This document shows, in pieces, positions 44,719 through 54,734 of a DNA stretch of 64,000 bases (position 1 is the first letter of the stretch; every line of letters begins with the position of its first letter). The translations under genes were made by a program, and so were the position numbers. The notes under the pieces are model-generated. The model was not told the DNA's origin, made no database searches, and worked only from the letters and a program-made list of their open reading frames with translations. Source of the stretch: Vannielia litorea. Its GTDB lineage: Bacteria; Pseudomonadota; Alphaproteobacteria; Rhodobacterales; Rhodobacteraceae. The stretch is taken from the NCBI RefSeq assembly GCF_019801175.1, contig NZ_JAHVJR010000003.1, forward strand, positions 247,001 to 311,000, read 5' to 3'.

Positions 44719-45962
44719 CAAGCGCAGCCCTGCTGGAGCGGCTGATGCGGCTCCACCCGGCGGAGATTGACCTGACATTGGACCGGATGCACCGGCTGCT
44801 GGACGCGCTCGGAAACCCCGAGCGCCAGTTGCCGCCGGTGATCCATATTGCCGGGACCAACGGCAAGGGCTCGGTACAGGCGATGCTGCGGGCCGGGCTG
44901 GAGGGCGCGGGGGGCCGGGTGCATGCCTATACCTCGCCGCATCTGGTGCGGTTTCACGAGCGGATCAGGCTGGCGGGCGCGGATATTTCCGAAGAGGCAC
45001 TGTGCGCGGTGCTGGACGAGGTGATCGAGGCCAACGCGGGCGAGGAGATCACCTTTTTCGAGGCGACGACGGCGGCGGCTTTCGTGGCGATGGCCCGCAC
45101 CCCGGCCGACTGGTGCTTGCTGGAGGTGGGCCTTGGCGGGCGGCTTGATGCGACCAACGTGGTGGACGCTCCGGCGCTCTGCGTGATCACCCCGGTGGCG
45201 CTGGATCATCAGGAATTTCTTGGCGAAACGCTGGGCGAGATCGCGGGCGAGAAGGCGGGAATAGTCAAGCGCGACGTGCGGGCGGTGGTGGCCCGGCAGG
45301 CCGAGGCGGCGGAAGAGGTAATCGAGCAGGTCGCCGCGCGGGTAGGCGCGCCGCTGCTGGTGGAGGGCCAGCACTGGCATGCGCAGCCCGAGCGCGGGCG
45401 GCTGGTGGTGCAGGATGAGACCGGACTGGCCGATGTGCCGCTGCCGGTGCTGCGCGGGCCGCATCAGATGGCCAATGCGGGCGTGGCCGTGGTGGCGCTG
45501 AGGGCGCTGGGCCAGGGAGATGCGGCGTTGGAGGCGGCGATGCGCCGGGCCGAATGGCCCGCGCGGATGCAGCGGCTGGAAGAGCGCGAGGGGCTGGAGA
45601 TCTGGCTCGACGGTGGCCACAACCCGGCGGCGGCAGAGGTGCTGGCGGCGGGGCTGGGCGAGTTGCCCGAACGCGAGACGGTGCTGGTGGTGGCCATGCT
45701 GGCCAACCGTGCGCCCGAGGCTTTTTTGACTCCGCTGGCCAAGCAGGCGCAGGCCCTTGTGGCGGTGCCGATCCCCGATGAGCCGAAGGCCCATTCGCCC
45801 GAGACCATCGTGCGCGCGGCAGAGCGGCTCGGGCTGGCAGCGCGGGCCGCACCGGGGCTGGACACCGCGCTGGCCGAGGTTGCCCGCGAGCACCCCGGCG
45901 CGAGGGTGGTGATCTGCGGCTCGCTCTACCTTGCGGGCGCGGTGCTGGGCGGGCGGGCCTGA
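44715..45962 (+). CDS. folC: Folylpolyglutamate synthase/dihydrofolate synthase
   Basis: A 415-residue Mur-ligase-like enzyme adding glutamate to dihydropteroate and folates. HIAGTNGKGSVQAMLRAGL is the P-loop, followed by VHAYTSPHLVRFHERIRL, LLEVGLGGRLDATNVV and, in the C-terminal domain, LDGGHNPAAAEVLAAGL. The start is GTG within the GTGA overlap with accD. Confidence 0.94.
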   Translation: MTSAALLERLMRLHPAEIDLTLDRMHRLLDALGNPERQLPPVIHIAGTNGKGSVQAMLRAGLEGAGGRVHAYTSPHLVRFHERIRLAGADISEEALCAVLDEVIEANAGEEITFFEATTAAAFVAMARTPADWCLLEVGLGGRLDATNVVDAPALCVITPVALDHQEFLGETLGEIAGEKAGIVKRDVRAVVARQAEAAEEVIEQVAARVGAPLLVEGQHWHAQPERGRLVVQDETGLADVPLPVLRGPHQMANAGVAVVALRALGQGDAALEAAMRRAEWPARMQRLEEREGLEIWLDGGHNPAAAEVLAAGLGELPERETVLVVAMLANRAPEAFLTPLAKQAQALVAVPIPDEPKAHSPETIVRAAERLGLAARAAPGLDTALAEVAREHPGARVVICGSLYLAGAVLGGRA

Positions 45963-46146
45963 GCGGGTTTTAAGGTGGGCTGAGCGCGCTGTTTGAGCGC
46001 CAAGGCTGCCCCAACGGCAGGGTGCAGGTGGCAGTGGGCGGGAAAATGCCGCCGGGGGCCGAAATTCTTTCGCGCGTTAAGTTGTTGCAAAGACTCACAA
46101 ACCCCGGCGAGAGCGCCCCACAGCCTGTAGATACGCACACTTCATG

Positions 46147-46176
46147 TTGACCAAATCGGCGAAAACCCGCTAGATT
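46147..46176 (+). promoter_or_regulatory. Candidate promoter of the rhodanese gene
   Basis: TTGACC at 46147-46152 and TAGATT at 46171-46176 are separated by 18 bases, a good sigma70-like arrangement, in an AT-richer part of the 290-bp gap after folC. The start codon lies 77 bases downstream of the -10 box. Nothing else recognisable is in the gap. Confidence 0.5.
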
Positions 46177-46252
46177 TTGGGGTAATATTGCTGGGGCGCG
46201 CCGGTCTGCCAAAACCAAAATCAAGGGCGCGCGGTGTATTGGGGGACATGTC

Positions 46253-46867
46253 ATGCGCTTGGTCGCAATCGCGCTTGCTATGGGAGTCGCCGCCGGGGCC
46301 TCGGGCCTTGCGGCAGAGCCGCTCTGGATCACCGAGGATATCCTCTCCAAGAGCTTCGACCTGAAGGGCGAGGCGATCACCATCGAGCGCGGGCCGGTCG
46401 AGGGGGACGGGCTGAGCCGGGAACTGGCGCAGAACTGCCCGCCCGCCTGCATCCAGCCGAACGAGATTGCCGGCGGCGTGGCCACGGTGGGCGAGCTGGA
46501 GGTGATCTCTTTTCTCGAGGGCGAAGTTGCGGGTGGCACCGGGCTGCTGCTGGATAGCCGGATGCCCGATGTCTACATTCGCGGCTCGATCCCCGGCGCG
46601 GTCAATGTGCCCTACACCACGCTGGACCCGAAGAACCCCTATCGCGACGAGATCCTGAAGGCGCTGGGCGCGGTGAAGGCCGGGGACGGATGGGACTTTG
46701 GCGGCGCGATGGCGCTGACGATGTTCTGCTCCGGCCCGTGGTGTGACCAATCCTCCCGCGCCATCGCCAGCCTGACCTCGGCGGGCTACCCGGCTGAGAA
46801 GCTGCGCTATTACCGGGGCGGCTTGCAGGTGTGGTCGATGCTCGGCCTCACCGTGGCGCACCCCTGA
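46253..46867 (+). CDS. Periplasmic rhodanese-like protein
   Basis: A 204-residue protein with a signal peptide (1-20, ending LAAEP) and one rhodanese domain in the second half. LLLDSRMPDVYIRGSIPGAVNVPY is the CH2A-type entry motif, and the active-site loop is MFCSGPWCDQSSRAIASL, with the catalytic cysteine at the first Cys and a second cysteine five residues later. A CPPAC pair sits near residue 63. Periplasmic rhodaneses handle sulfane sulfur or thiol redox; the partner is not identified. GGGGGA lies upstream of the ATG. Confidence 0.87.
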   Translation: MRLVAIALAMGVAAGASGLAAEPLWITEDILSKSFDLKGEAITIERGPVEGDGLSRELAQNCPPACIQPNEIAGGVATVGELEVISFLEGEVAGGTGLLLDSRMPDVYIRGSIPGAVNVPYTTLDPKNPYRDEILKALGAVKAGDGWDFGGAMALTMFCSGPWCDQSSRAIASLTSAGYPAEKLRYYRGGLQVWSMLGLTVAHP

Positions 46868-46890
46868 GCGCCATGCGGGGGCAGGACAAT

Positions 46891-48027
46891 ATGTTCAGAG
46901 CTTTGGTGACGGCTTCGGCCCTGCTGACGGCGACGCTTGCGGCGGTTCTGTTCATGCCCGGCGTGGGGCGTGACGGCGCGGACCTTTCGGGCGGGATCGC
47001 CTCGACCGGGGAGATGCTGCGCAGCGGAGGGCTGGTGACGGCGGATGTGAGCCCGGTGGTGCGGGCGGTGCCTGAGGTGGCGGCGGAGGCTGAAGTTGAG
47101 CCTGAGCCGGTTGCGGCGCCGGTGGTGGCCGAGGCTGAGCCGGCGGAGGTGCCGGAAGCGGTGGTGGCCGAAGCGCCGGCCCCGGAAGGGCCGCTGGCGG
47201 ATGAGGCGACGCTGGCGGCCATGGTCGCGCTCTCGGCCCCGGCGCTGGAAGAGATGGCGGACGCGCCTGCCGCGCCGGTCGAGGCCGTGGTGGAAGCGCC
47301 GCTGCCCGCGGGCGAGGGCGACATGCGGGCGCTGAGTGCGGGCGTTCTGGCCGGGTTCGGGCTGGCCCTGCCAGAGGAGCAGATTGCCCCGGCGGTGACA
47401 CGCGGAACGCAGCGGCGCTCGGGCGCGAGCTACTCCAGCCGTCAGGCGCTGGGCGATGCGCAGGGCTGGAGCACCGATTACGTGCTCATCGGCCTTGGCC
47501 AAGGGCCGCGCAAGGTGACCACCCCGCTGGAAGAGGCGCAGGAATGGTCGACCGCCTATGTGCTCAACCGGCTGGCGGATGCGGGCGCGGGCACGGCAGG
47601 CGCGGTGGAGCCGGGGCCGGAGGGCACGGTGACGCTGGAAGAGGTGATCGCTAAGGCGATGAAAGAGGGCCGGTCGGACGAGGAGCTGATCGCGCTCATC
47701 GACGAGCTTTCAGCGGCGGGCCGGCTCGATGCCCCGGCGGCACTGCTGCGACCGGACGGGCAGGTGGACTCGGGGTTGGTGCTGAACGCGCTGGTCCATG
47801 CCTCGACGGCGGCGAGCGATGCCAAGGGTCCGGCGCCGCGCCCGGCACGGCGGCTGAGCAAGCCGGTGACCTACACGGTGCGGCGGGGCGACAGCCTTGC
47901 GGCGATTGCCTACCGGTTCTACGGGATCACCTCGCGCTACACCGAGATTTTCGAGGCCAACCGGGAGGCGCTGCCCAGCCCGGACCAGATACGTGCAGGC
48001 CAGCGGCTGACCATACCGGCCGGATAG
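46891..48027 (+). CDS. LysM-domain envelope protein with Ala/Glu/Pro-rich linker
   Basis: A 378-residue protein. Residues 1-23 are a signal anchor. Residues about 45-150 are low-complexity Ala/Val/Glu/Pro sequence, likely to span the periplasm. A middle region contains two similar segments (DAQGWSTDYVLIGLG and EAQEWSTAYVLNRLA). The C-terminal LysM domain (about 327-376) reads VTYTVRRGDSLAAIAYRFYG and IRAGQRLTIPAG, and should bind peptidoglycan. The ATG at 46891 has an AGGA site; another ATG six codons earlier does not. It closely follows the rhodanese gene. Confidence 0.82.
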   Translation: MFRALVTASALLTATLAAVLFMPGVGRDGADLSGGIASTGEMLRSGGLVTADVSPVVRAVPEVAAEAEVEPEPVAAPVVAEAEPAEVPEAVVAEAPAPEGPLADEATLAAMVALSAPALEEMADAPAAPVEAVVEAPLPAGEGDMRALSAGVLAGFGLALPEEQIAPAVTRGTQRRSGASYSSRQALGDAQGWSTDYVLIGLGQGPRKVTTPLEEAQEWSTAYVLNRLADAGAGTAGAVEPGPEGTVTLEEVIAKAMKEGRSDEELIALIDELSAAGRLDAPAALLRPDGQVDSGLVLNALVHASTAASDAKGPAPRPARRLSKPVTYTVRRGDSLAAIAYRFYGITSRYTEIFEANREALPSPDQIRAGQRLTIPAG

Positions 48028-48082
48028 GCGCTGCACATTCCAAGGGCGCAAGAGTAACCAGAATAACCAGTCACGCCCCACA

Positions 48083-48117
48083 CCACCGGCCCCTCAGAGG
48101 CCGGTGGTTGTGTTTTG
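48083..48117. terminator. Intrinsic terminator after the LysM gene
   Basis: A perfect 10-bp stem ACCACCGGCC (48083-48092) / GGCCGGTGGT (48100-48109) with a seven-base loop is followed by TGTGTTTT. It lies between the convergent LysM and argF genes and may serve both. Confidence 0.75.
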
Positions 48118-48142
48118 GGGGTGGTCTATCGCTGCCAGAAGG

Positions 48143-49069
48143 TCAGACGCCGAGGCACCAGCGGAGCACGGCCTTTTGCGCGTGCAGGCGGTTCTCGGCC
48201 TCGTCGAAGATGACCGACTGGGGGCCGTCCATCACCGCAGATGTCACCTCTTCGCCCCGGTGCGCGGGGAGGCAGTGCATGAAGAGCGCCTGCTCGCCTG
48301 CGGCGGCCATGACATCCTCGTTCACCTGATAGGGGCGTAGCAGGTTGTGGCGGCGCTCGCGGGTGCTTTGGGCATCGTGCATCGAGACCCATGTGTCGGC
48401 CACGATCAGATCGGCACCTTCGACGGCGGACCAGATATCGCGGTCGAACTCGACCTTGGAGCCTGCGGCGCGGGCCTCCTCCACGAACTCGCGCTCGGGG
48501 TCGAGCTGCTGGGGGCCGCAGAAGGTGAGATCGAAGCCGAACTTGCCTGCGGCGTGCAGGAAGCTGGCGCAGACGTTGTTACCGTCACCGGCCCAGACGA
48601 CCTTTTTGCCCTTGATCGGGCCGCGATGCTCCTCGTAGGTCATCAGGTCTGCCATGATCTGGCAGGGGTGGGTGCGGTCGGTCAGGCCGTTGATCACCGG
48701 CACGGAGGCGTGCTCGGCCATCTCCAGCAGGGTATCTTCTGCGAAGGTGCGGAGCATGATGAGGTCGACGTAGCGGGAGAGCACGCGCGCCGTGTCGGCG
48801 ATGGTCTCGCCGTGGCCAAGCTGCATTTCGCCGCCCGAGAGCACCATGGTCTGCCCGCCCATCTGGCGCACGCCGACATCGAAGCTGACGCGGGTGCGGG
48901 TGGAGGGCTTTTCGAACACCAGCGCGACCATGTGGCCCGCCAGCGGCTGGGCATCATCGGGCAGGCCCTTGAGGCGGCCCGCGCGCGCCTTCTTCATCGC
49001 GCCTGCCTGGTCGATCATCTGCCGGAGGTCGGTGATGTCTGTCTTGTTGATATCAAGAAAGTGGTTCAT
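48143..49069 (-). CDS. argF: Ornithine carbamoyltransferase
   Basis: A 308-residue enzyme joining carbamoyl phosphate to ornithine to give citrulline in arginine synthesis. The carbamoyl-phosphate motif is [15 protein letters not shown] (51-65), the HPCQ motif lies in [17 protein letters not shown], and the ornithine/catalytic motif is [12 protein letters not shown]. Its ATG overlaps the argD stop in ATGA, so the two are translated together. Confidence 0.97.
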   Translation of the reverse strand: MNHFLDINKTDITDLRQMIDQAGAMKKARAGRLKGLPDDAQPLAGHMVALVFEKPSTRTRVSFDVGVRQMGGQTMVLSGGEMQLGHGETIADTARVLSRYVDLIMLRTFAEDTLLEMAEHASVPVINGLTDRTHPCQIMADLMTYEEHRGPIKGKKVVWAGDGNNVCASFLHAAGKFGFDLTFCGPQQLDPEREFVEEARAAGSKVEFDRDIWSAVEGADLIVADTWVSMHDAQSTRERRHNLLRPYQVNEDVMAAAGEQALFMHCLPAHRGEEVTSAVMDGPQSVIFDEAENRLHAQKAVLRWCLGV

Positions 49070-50250
49070 TGCGCGGCCTCCTCGACGGCAGTTGCGGCGG
49101 CGTCGAGCCGGGTGATGGCCTCGGAAATCTCTTCCTCGGTGATGTTCAGCGGGGGCAGCAGGCGGGCGACATTGTCGGCGGCGGGCACGGTGATGACGAG
49201 CGCGTCGTATCCGGCCTTCACCACATCGGCCACGGGGGCCTTGCACTTGAGGCCGAGCATGAGGCCCTGCCCGCGGACGCCCTCGAAGACATCGGGATGC
49301 GCGGCGACGAGGCCCTCCAGCTTTTGCCGCAGCGCGCCGCCCTTGCGGCCGACGCCATCAAGAAACGCCGGGTCGGAGACGATATCGACCACCGCCTTGC
49401 CCACGGCGCAGCCCAGCGGGTTGCCGCCGTAGGTGGAGCCATGGGTGCCCGCGACCATGCCTGCCGCCGCGGCCTCGGTGGCCAGCACCGCGCCCAGGGG
49501 AAAGCCGCCGCCGATGCCCTTTGCAGACATGGCGATATCGGGGGTGATCCCGGCCCATTCGAAGCCGAAGAGCTTGCCGGTCCGGCCCATGCCGCATTGC
49601 ACCTCATCGGCAATCAGAAGCACGCCATGCGCGTCGCAGGCGGCGCGGATGGCCTTCAGCTGGTCATCGGGCAGCACGCGGATGCCGCCCTCGCCCTGCA
49701 CCGGCTCGATCAGCACGGCGGCGACATCGGGCTTGGCGATCTCTTCGTTGAACTGCGCCATGTCGCCCCACTTGAGGTGGCGGAAGCCGGGGAGGACGGG
49801 GCCGAAGCCGCCGATCATCTTTTCGGTGCCGGCGGCGGCGATGGCGGCAGAAGAGCGGCCGTGGAAGCAGCCGTCGAAGGTGAGGATCTCGATCCGCTCA
49901 GGGGCGCCTGCATGGTGGTGGAACTTGCGCGCCATCTTCACCGCGAGCTCGCAGGTCTCGGTGCCGGAGTTGGTGAAGAAGACGGTATCGGCAAAGCTCA
50001 CCTCGACCAGCTTGTCGGCCAGCGCCTTCTGCTCGGCGACGGTGTAGAGGTTGGACACGTGCCAGAGCTTTTGCGCTTGGGCTGTCAACACATCGACAAG
50101 CTCGGGCGCGGCGTGGCCGAGGGCGTTGACGGCGATGCCGGAGCCGAGATCCAGAAAGCGTCGGCCATCCTGCTCGACAAGCCATGCGCCCTCGCCCTTC
50201 ACGAAGGTAAGGGGGGCGCGATTGTAGGTCGGCAGGATGGAAGGGATCAT
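49066..50250 (-). CDS. argD: Acetylornithine aminotransferase
   Basis: A 394-residue class III PLP enzyme converting N-acetylglutamate semialdehyde to N-acetylornithine. [22 protein letters not shown] holds phosphate-binding residues, [18 protein letters not shown] the Asp that binds the pyridine nitrogen, and [18 protein letters not shown] the Schiff-base lysine. Members may also act on succinyldiaminopimelate. It is the promoter-proximal gene of the argD-argF pair. Confidence 0.96.
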   Translation of the reverse strand: MIPSILPTYNRAPLTFVKGEGAWLVEQDGRRFLDLGSGIAVNALGHAAPELVDVLTAQAQKLWHVSNLYTVAEQKALADKLVEVSFADTVFFTNSGTETCELAVKMARKFHHHAGAPERIEILTFDGCFHGRSSAAIAAAGTEKMIGGFGPVLPGFRHLKWGDMAQFNEEIAKPDVAAVLIEPVQGEGGIRVLPDDQLKAIRAACDAHGVLLIADEVQCGMGRTGKLFGFEWAGITPDIAMSAKGIGGGFPLGAVLATEAAAAGMVAGTHGSTYGGNPLGCAVGKAVVDIVSDPAFLDGVGRKGGALRQKLEGLVAAHPDVFEGVRGQGLMLGLKCKAPVADVVKAGYDALVITVPAADNVARLLPPLNITEEEISEAITRLDAAATAVEEAAQ

Positions 50251-50476
50251 CGGATCGTCCTTTCTGGAATGAAGCCCCTGAATGGGTCAGAGCGGGGCTT
50301 TCGTCAACGATTTTTGGGGTTTGACCGGGGGTGCGAGCGGGCACGGCGAAGCGGCCCGAGAAGGATCAGGCGCGGCGTCGGCGTCGGATGATGGCAGCAG
50401 CGGTCATGGCGCGGCTGATAGCGCATTGACGGCGGCTTGGGAAGAACGATCTATGGGCGGACCGAAAGGAGGCCCC

Positions 50477-51403
50477 ATGGCCGAGACCTTTGCCCCCGTG
50501 CAGCCCGACAACCGCATGGCCGCGATGAGCATCGTGGCGGCGACCTGTTTCATCGCTCTCTCCACGCTCTTCGCCAAGATGCTGACGACCGATGCGCTTG
50601 GCCCGGCGCTCTCGCCGTTTCAGGTGAGCCACGGGCGGTTTGTGTTTGCGCTGCTGTTTTTCGTGGTGGGCGTGGCGGTGATCCGCCCCCGGCTGACGCG
50701 CCCGCATTGGGGGCTGCATCTGGCGCGGACGGGCTGCGGCTGGGGCGGGGTGACGCTGATGTTTGCCGCCGTGGCCTTCATCCCGATGGCCGATGCCACG
50801 GCGTTGAGCTTCACCAGCCCGGTGTTTACGCTGATCTTTGCCGTGGTGCTTTTGGGTGAGACGGTGGGCTGGGTGCGCTGGGCCGCCGTCGCAGTGGCGC
50901 TGACCGGCGCGGCGGTGCTGCTGCGCCCCACGCCCGAGAGCTTTCAGCCCGCCGCGCTGCTGGCGCTGGGGGCGGCGGTGGCGATGGGGACAGAGAACAT
51001 CTGGATTAAAAAGCTGACCCGCCGGGAGGGGCGGTTGCAGATTTTGCTGGTGAACAACCTTGTCGGCGTCGTCATCGCCAGCGCGGCGCTGCTGGCCGTT
51101 GGCTGGCAGAGCCCTACATCGGCGCAATGGGGCGCGCTGGCGGGCTTGGGCCTGTCGATGGCGACGGCGCAGAGCTTTTACATCAATGGGATGGCCCGTG
51201 CGGATGCCAGCTTTGTGGCCCCGTTCATCTACGGCACGCTGGTCTTTGCGGCGCTCTATGACGCGGTGATCTTCGGCGCGGTGCCGGACTGGGTGAGCTG
51301 GCTGGGCGCGGCGATTATCGTGGCGGGCGCGCTACTGCTCGCATGGAGAGAAGGTAGAAAGCGCCCGACCCGGTTGCACCCGGTGGCTGGCGTAGTAAAA
51401 TAA
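50477..51403 (+). CDS. EamA family (DMT superfamily) transporter
   Basis: A 308-residue protein with ten predicted membrane segments made of two EamA repeats. Parts are FQVSHGRFVFALLFFVVG, FIPMADATALSFTSPVFTLI, LLGETVGWVRWAAVAVAL and YGTLVFAALYDAVIFG. The family exports metabolites or drugs; the substrate cannot be told. A strong AAAGGAGG site lies eight bases before the ATG. It is divergent from argD. Confidence 0.9.
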   Translation: MAETFAPVQPDNRMAAMSIVAATCFIALSTLFAKMLTTDALGPALSPFQVSHGRFVFALLFFVVGVAVIRPRLTRPHWGLHLARTGCGWGGVTLMFAAVAFIPMADATALSFTSPVFTLIFAVVLLGETVGWVRWAAVAVALTGAAVLLRPTPESFQPAALLALGAAVAMGTENIWIKKLTRREGRLQILLVNNLVGVVIASAALLAVGWQSPTSAQWGALAGLGLSMATAQSFYINGMARADASFVAPFIYGTLVFAALYDAVIFGAVPDWVSWLGAAIIVAGALLLAWREGRKRPTRLHPVAGVVK

Positions 51404-51412
51404 GGGCATGAG

Positions 51413-51432
51413 GCGGCCCGATGGCGGGCCGC
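51413..51432. terminator. Hairpin between eamA and gcrA
   Basis: A perfect 8-bp stem GCGGCCCG / CGGGCCGC with a four-base loop, followed by TTTGC, lies ten bases after the transporter stop and 28 bases before gcrA. It probably ends the transporter transcript. Confidence 0.65.
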
Positions 51433-51459
51433 TTTGCAGTTTGAAAGGATGGCGGGCCA

Positions 51460-52062
51460 ATGTCGTGGACCGATGAGCGCGTGGAAACCCTGAAGCGGAT
51501 GTGGGGCGAGGGCCAGTCGGCCAGCCAGATTGCCAAGGAGCTGGGCGGTGTGACCCGGAACGCGGTGATCGGCAAGGTCCACCGGCTGGGGCTCTCCAAT
51601 CGCACGACGGGCAATGCCTCGGCACCCGCGGCCAAGCCTGCGGCGAAGGAAAAGCCCGCCCCGGCGGCGGCCAAGGCCAAGCCCAAGGCGAAGCCCGCCA
51701 AGGCCGCCGAGCCCGCGCCTGCGGAGAAGCCCGCGAAGGAAGAGCCGGCGACCCAGAGCGCCGCGCCGATCAGCCCGGCCCGCAAGGCGATCATCCCCGC
51801 TGGCCAGCCGCTGCCGCCGCAGCCCTCGGCCAACGAGATCAGCCCCGAGGCACTGGCCTCGGTGCGCGAGGTGGAGAAGAAGGCGAAGAAACTCAGCCTG
51901 ATGGAACTCACCGAGCGGACCTGCAAATGGCCGATCGGCGACCCGGCGACCGAGGACTTCTGGTTCTGCGGCCTGTCGGTGCAGCAGGGCAAACCCTACT
52001 GCGAGGCCCATGTGGGCGTGGCCTTCCAGCCGATGTCCTCGCGCCGCGACCGCCGCCGCTGA
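51460..52062 (+). CDS. gcrA: GcrA cell cycle regulator
   Basis: A 200-residue protein. The N-terminal domain MSWTDERVETLKRMWGEGQSASQIAKELGGVTRNAVIGKVHRLGLSNR-type sequence (1-48; key residues Trp3, Trp15, the Asn-Ala-Val-Ile-Gly-Lys-Val-His segment) is the diagnostic GcrA DNA-binding region. A Lys/Ala/Pro-rich linker (50-125) follows, and the C-terminal domain has LTERTCKWPIGDP and FWFCGLSVQQGKPYCEAH, which contacts sigma70 in Caulobacter. GcrA activates cell-cycle genes at CcrM-methylated promoters. The long basic linker is typical of Rhodobacterales forms. Confidence 0.96.
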   Translation: MSWTDERVETLKRMWGEGQSASQIAKELGGVTRNAVIGKVHRLGLSNRTTGNASAPAAKPAAKEKPAPAAAKAKPKAKPAKAAEPAPAEKPAKEEPATQSAAPISPARKAIIPAGQPLPPQPSANEISPEALASVREVEKKAKKLSLMELTERTCKWPIGDPATEDFWFCGLSVQQGKPYCEAHVGVAFQPMSSRRDRRR

Positions 52063-52068
52063 GGGGGT

Positions 52069-52099
52069 TTGTGCAGCAAATATGAGGTTTGTTGCACAA
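52069..52099. repeat. Stem-loop directly after gcrA
   Basis: The arms TTGTGCAGCAAA and TTTGTTGCACAA pair at 11 of 12 positions (the remaining one would be G-U in RNA) around a seven-base loop TATGAGG. It starts seven bases after the gcrA stop. No T-run follows, so it may stabilise the mRNA end or be a protein-binding site. Confidence 0.55.
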
Positions 52100-52112
52100 G
52101 GCCTGCGGCGCT

Positions 52113-52143
52113 TTGCATAGCGAAAATGAAAATTGATATGCAA
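52113..52143. repeat. Second 31-bp inverted repeat after gcrA
   Basis: TTGCATA and TATGCAA flank 17 AT-rich bases. The total length and arm spacing equal those of the preceding inverted repeat, and the two start 44 bp apart, about four helical turns. The interior does not pair, so this is more like an operator than an RNA hairpin. Confidence 0.45.
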
Positions 52144-52365
52144 GGCCGGGGTGATTGCCTCGGCCACACATAGGTGCGCTCCGGTTGGCGGCTGCGGGCG
52201 CCCGTGACGGTTGTTCAACAGTGAGATCGGCCCAGTGAGATGGCCCGAAAGCCGGGCCCTCCTGACAGCGGTTTGACAGGAATCCCCGGTCACGGACTTG
52301 TCAGGCCACGGCGCGGCCCTAGAACTCTTGCCCTGATGTAACGAGGGATGAAGGAGGCCGGACGC

Positions 52366-53300
<935 letters not shown>

Positions 53301-53304
<4 letters not shown>

Positions 53305-54062
53305 ACTGGCTGGCGATTGGCGCGATCTACCGTTTCGAGATGTCGCGGTTCTTCCGCACGGTGACGCAGAGCATCATCTCGCCCGTGCTGTCGACGGTGC
53401 TTTACTTCGTGGTCTTCGGCTCGGCCATCGGCGGGCGGATCGAGAGCGTGGAGGGGGTGAGCTACGGCGCCTTCATCGTGCCGGGCCTCGTAATGCTGAC
53501 GCTGCTGCAGCAATCGATCAGCAACGCCAGCTTCGGGATCTACTTTCCGAAGTTTATCGGCACGATCTTCGAGCTGCTCAGCGCCCCGATGTCGTTCATC
53601 GAGATCGTCATCGGCTACGTGGGGGCGGCGGCGACGAAGGCGCTGTTCATCGCGGGGATCATCATGATCACGGCGAGCTTTTTCGTGGAGCTGAACATCC
53701 TGCACCCGGTCTGGATGCTGGCCTTTCTGGTGATGACCGCTGTCAGCTTTGCGCTGCTGGGCTTCATCATCGGGATCTGGGCGAAGAACTTCGAGCAGTT
53801 GCAGCTCATTCCGCTGCTGGTGGTGACGCCGCTCGTGTTCCTTGGCGGGTCGTTCTACTCGATCTCGATGCTGCCGCCGGCCTGGGCGACGGTGAGCCAC
53901 TTCAACCCGGTACTCTACCTCGTCAGCGGGTTCCGCTGGAGCTTTTTCGGCATCTCGGATGTGCCGGTGGGCATCTCTCTGGTGGCGGTTGCGGGCTTTT
54001 TCGTGATCTGCCTCGCGGCGATCTACGCGATCTTCCGCACCGGCTGGCGGATCAAGCCCTGA
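53301..54062 (+). CDS. ABC-2 type exporter permease (YadH-like)
   Basis: A 253-residue membrane protein with six spans of the ABC-2 family. [26 protein letters not shown] opens it, and [22 protein letters not shown] is the typical late block. It overlaps the ATPase gene in ATGA, so the pair forms one exporter. The YadGH-type family is linked to export of lipids, polysaccharides or drugs without firm substrate assignment. Confidence 0.92.
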
Positions 54063-54068
54063 CATTTT

Positions 54069-54124
54069 GGCGCGCGCCGGGCGGGGGAGGTCAACCCGGC
54101 GCGCGCCCCGACGGGGACGTTTTT
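54069..54124 (+). terminator. Strong terminator between the ABC exporter and the HExxH pair
   Basis: A perfect 13-bp stem (54069-54081 with 54095-54107) has a 13-base loop and is followed by a smaller CCCCGACGGGG hairpin and then a T-run at 54120-54124. It lies seven bases after the permease stop and separates it from the convergent 194-residue gene. Confidence 0.75.
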
Positions 54125-54708
54125 CAGACCCCGTCGTAACTCTCGACCGTGCCGAAGCGGTGCTTGTAGTCCATCTTCGGCTCGTCCTTCATGGCCTGCA
54201 CGAGGCCGGAACAATCGGCATCGGTCAGCTCGAAGCATTTGCCCGCGCGGCCCCGGATCACCTCCCACGCCGCAATGGGCGGGCCTTCGGTGAAGGGGCA
54301 GGGCGCACCGGCGTCATAGGCCGCCGCGTTCAGCCCGTGGACGTAGAGCGCCTGCGCGACATAGGCCGCGGCTTCGGATTGCTCGACATACATGTGCAGC
54401 CGCTCGATATCGAAGAGCGCGTGTACGCTCTCGTGCAGTATCAACCCCTCAAGCAGGCCGCTGCGGGCGCCAAGGCTTTTGAACCCGAGATAGAAGGCAT
54501 TGCCGCCGGGGTCGTAGAAGGCCTTTTCGGTGCCGAGCTGCGGGGCATAGACAGGGGTGATCTTGCCCTCCACCAGCGCCCCCACCACCTTGCCGAAGCC
54601 CTGCCCGGTGACGTGGCCGGTGGCGTAGGAAAAGTGGATGCGCTGGGCGGCATTGGTTGAGAGCACGGCGATGATCATGTCGCTGAGCTGCTGGGTCTCG
54701 TCGGCCAT
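54124..54708 (-). CDS. HExxH-motif protein of unknown family, copy B (194 aa)
   Basis: A soluble protein without signal peptide. Residues 87-121 carry EGLILHESVHALFD with HESVH at 92-96 and then SEAAAYVAQALY with Glu112, i.e. HExxH-x15-E, a gluzincin-like zinc site. The part before it (about 44-80) reads ALVEGKITPVYAPQLG and GNAFYLGFKSLGARSG. The C-terminal part has Cys137, Cys158 and Cys166. The neighbouring upstream gene encodes a paralogue with the same motif and spacing. I do not know a family with this combination. Probably a zinc-dependent peptidase or a catalytically similar domain; substrate unknown. Confidence 0.75.
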   Translation of the reverse strand: MADETQQLSDMIIAVLSTNAAQRIHFSYATGHVTGQGFGKVVGALVEGKITPVYAPQLGTEKAFYDPGGNAFYLGFKSLGARSGLLEGLILHESVHALFDIERLHMYVEQSEAAAYVAQALYVHGLNAAAYDAGAPCPFTEGPPIAAWEVIRGRAGKCFELTDADCSGLVQAMKDEPKMDYKHRFGTVESYDGV

Positions 54709-54734
54709 CGGGCTACCTCCTCCTGCCGTGCGGC

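Larger units (their letters stand above)
52063..52365. other. 303-bp intergenic region between gcrA and the ABC exporter
   Basis: No gene seen. It holds two 31-bp hyphenated inverted repeats (52069-52099 and 52113-52143, separate entries), an imperfect GC hairpin near 52143-52165, a TTGACA hexamer at 52273-52278 that could be the -35 box for the exporter, and an inverted pair CCTGACA (52261-52267) / TGTCAGG (52299-52305) around it. No convincing -10 box was found at 17 bases. Confidence 0.5.

Noticed and set aside
44950..45960. Antisense open frames opposite folC as possible overlapping genes
   Set aside because: They depend on GC codon bias and contain only Arg/Pro/Ala-rich sequence; folC is intact on the other strand.
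46010..46150. Possible RNA gene in the gap after folC
   Set aside because: No strong fold or terminator was seen beyond short AT-rich segments, and the promoter found points to the rhodanese gene.
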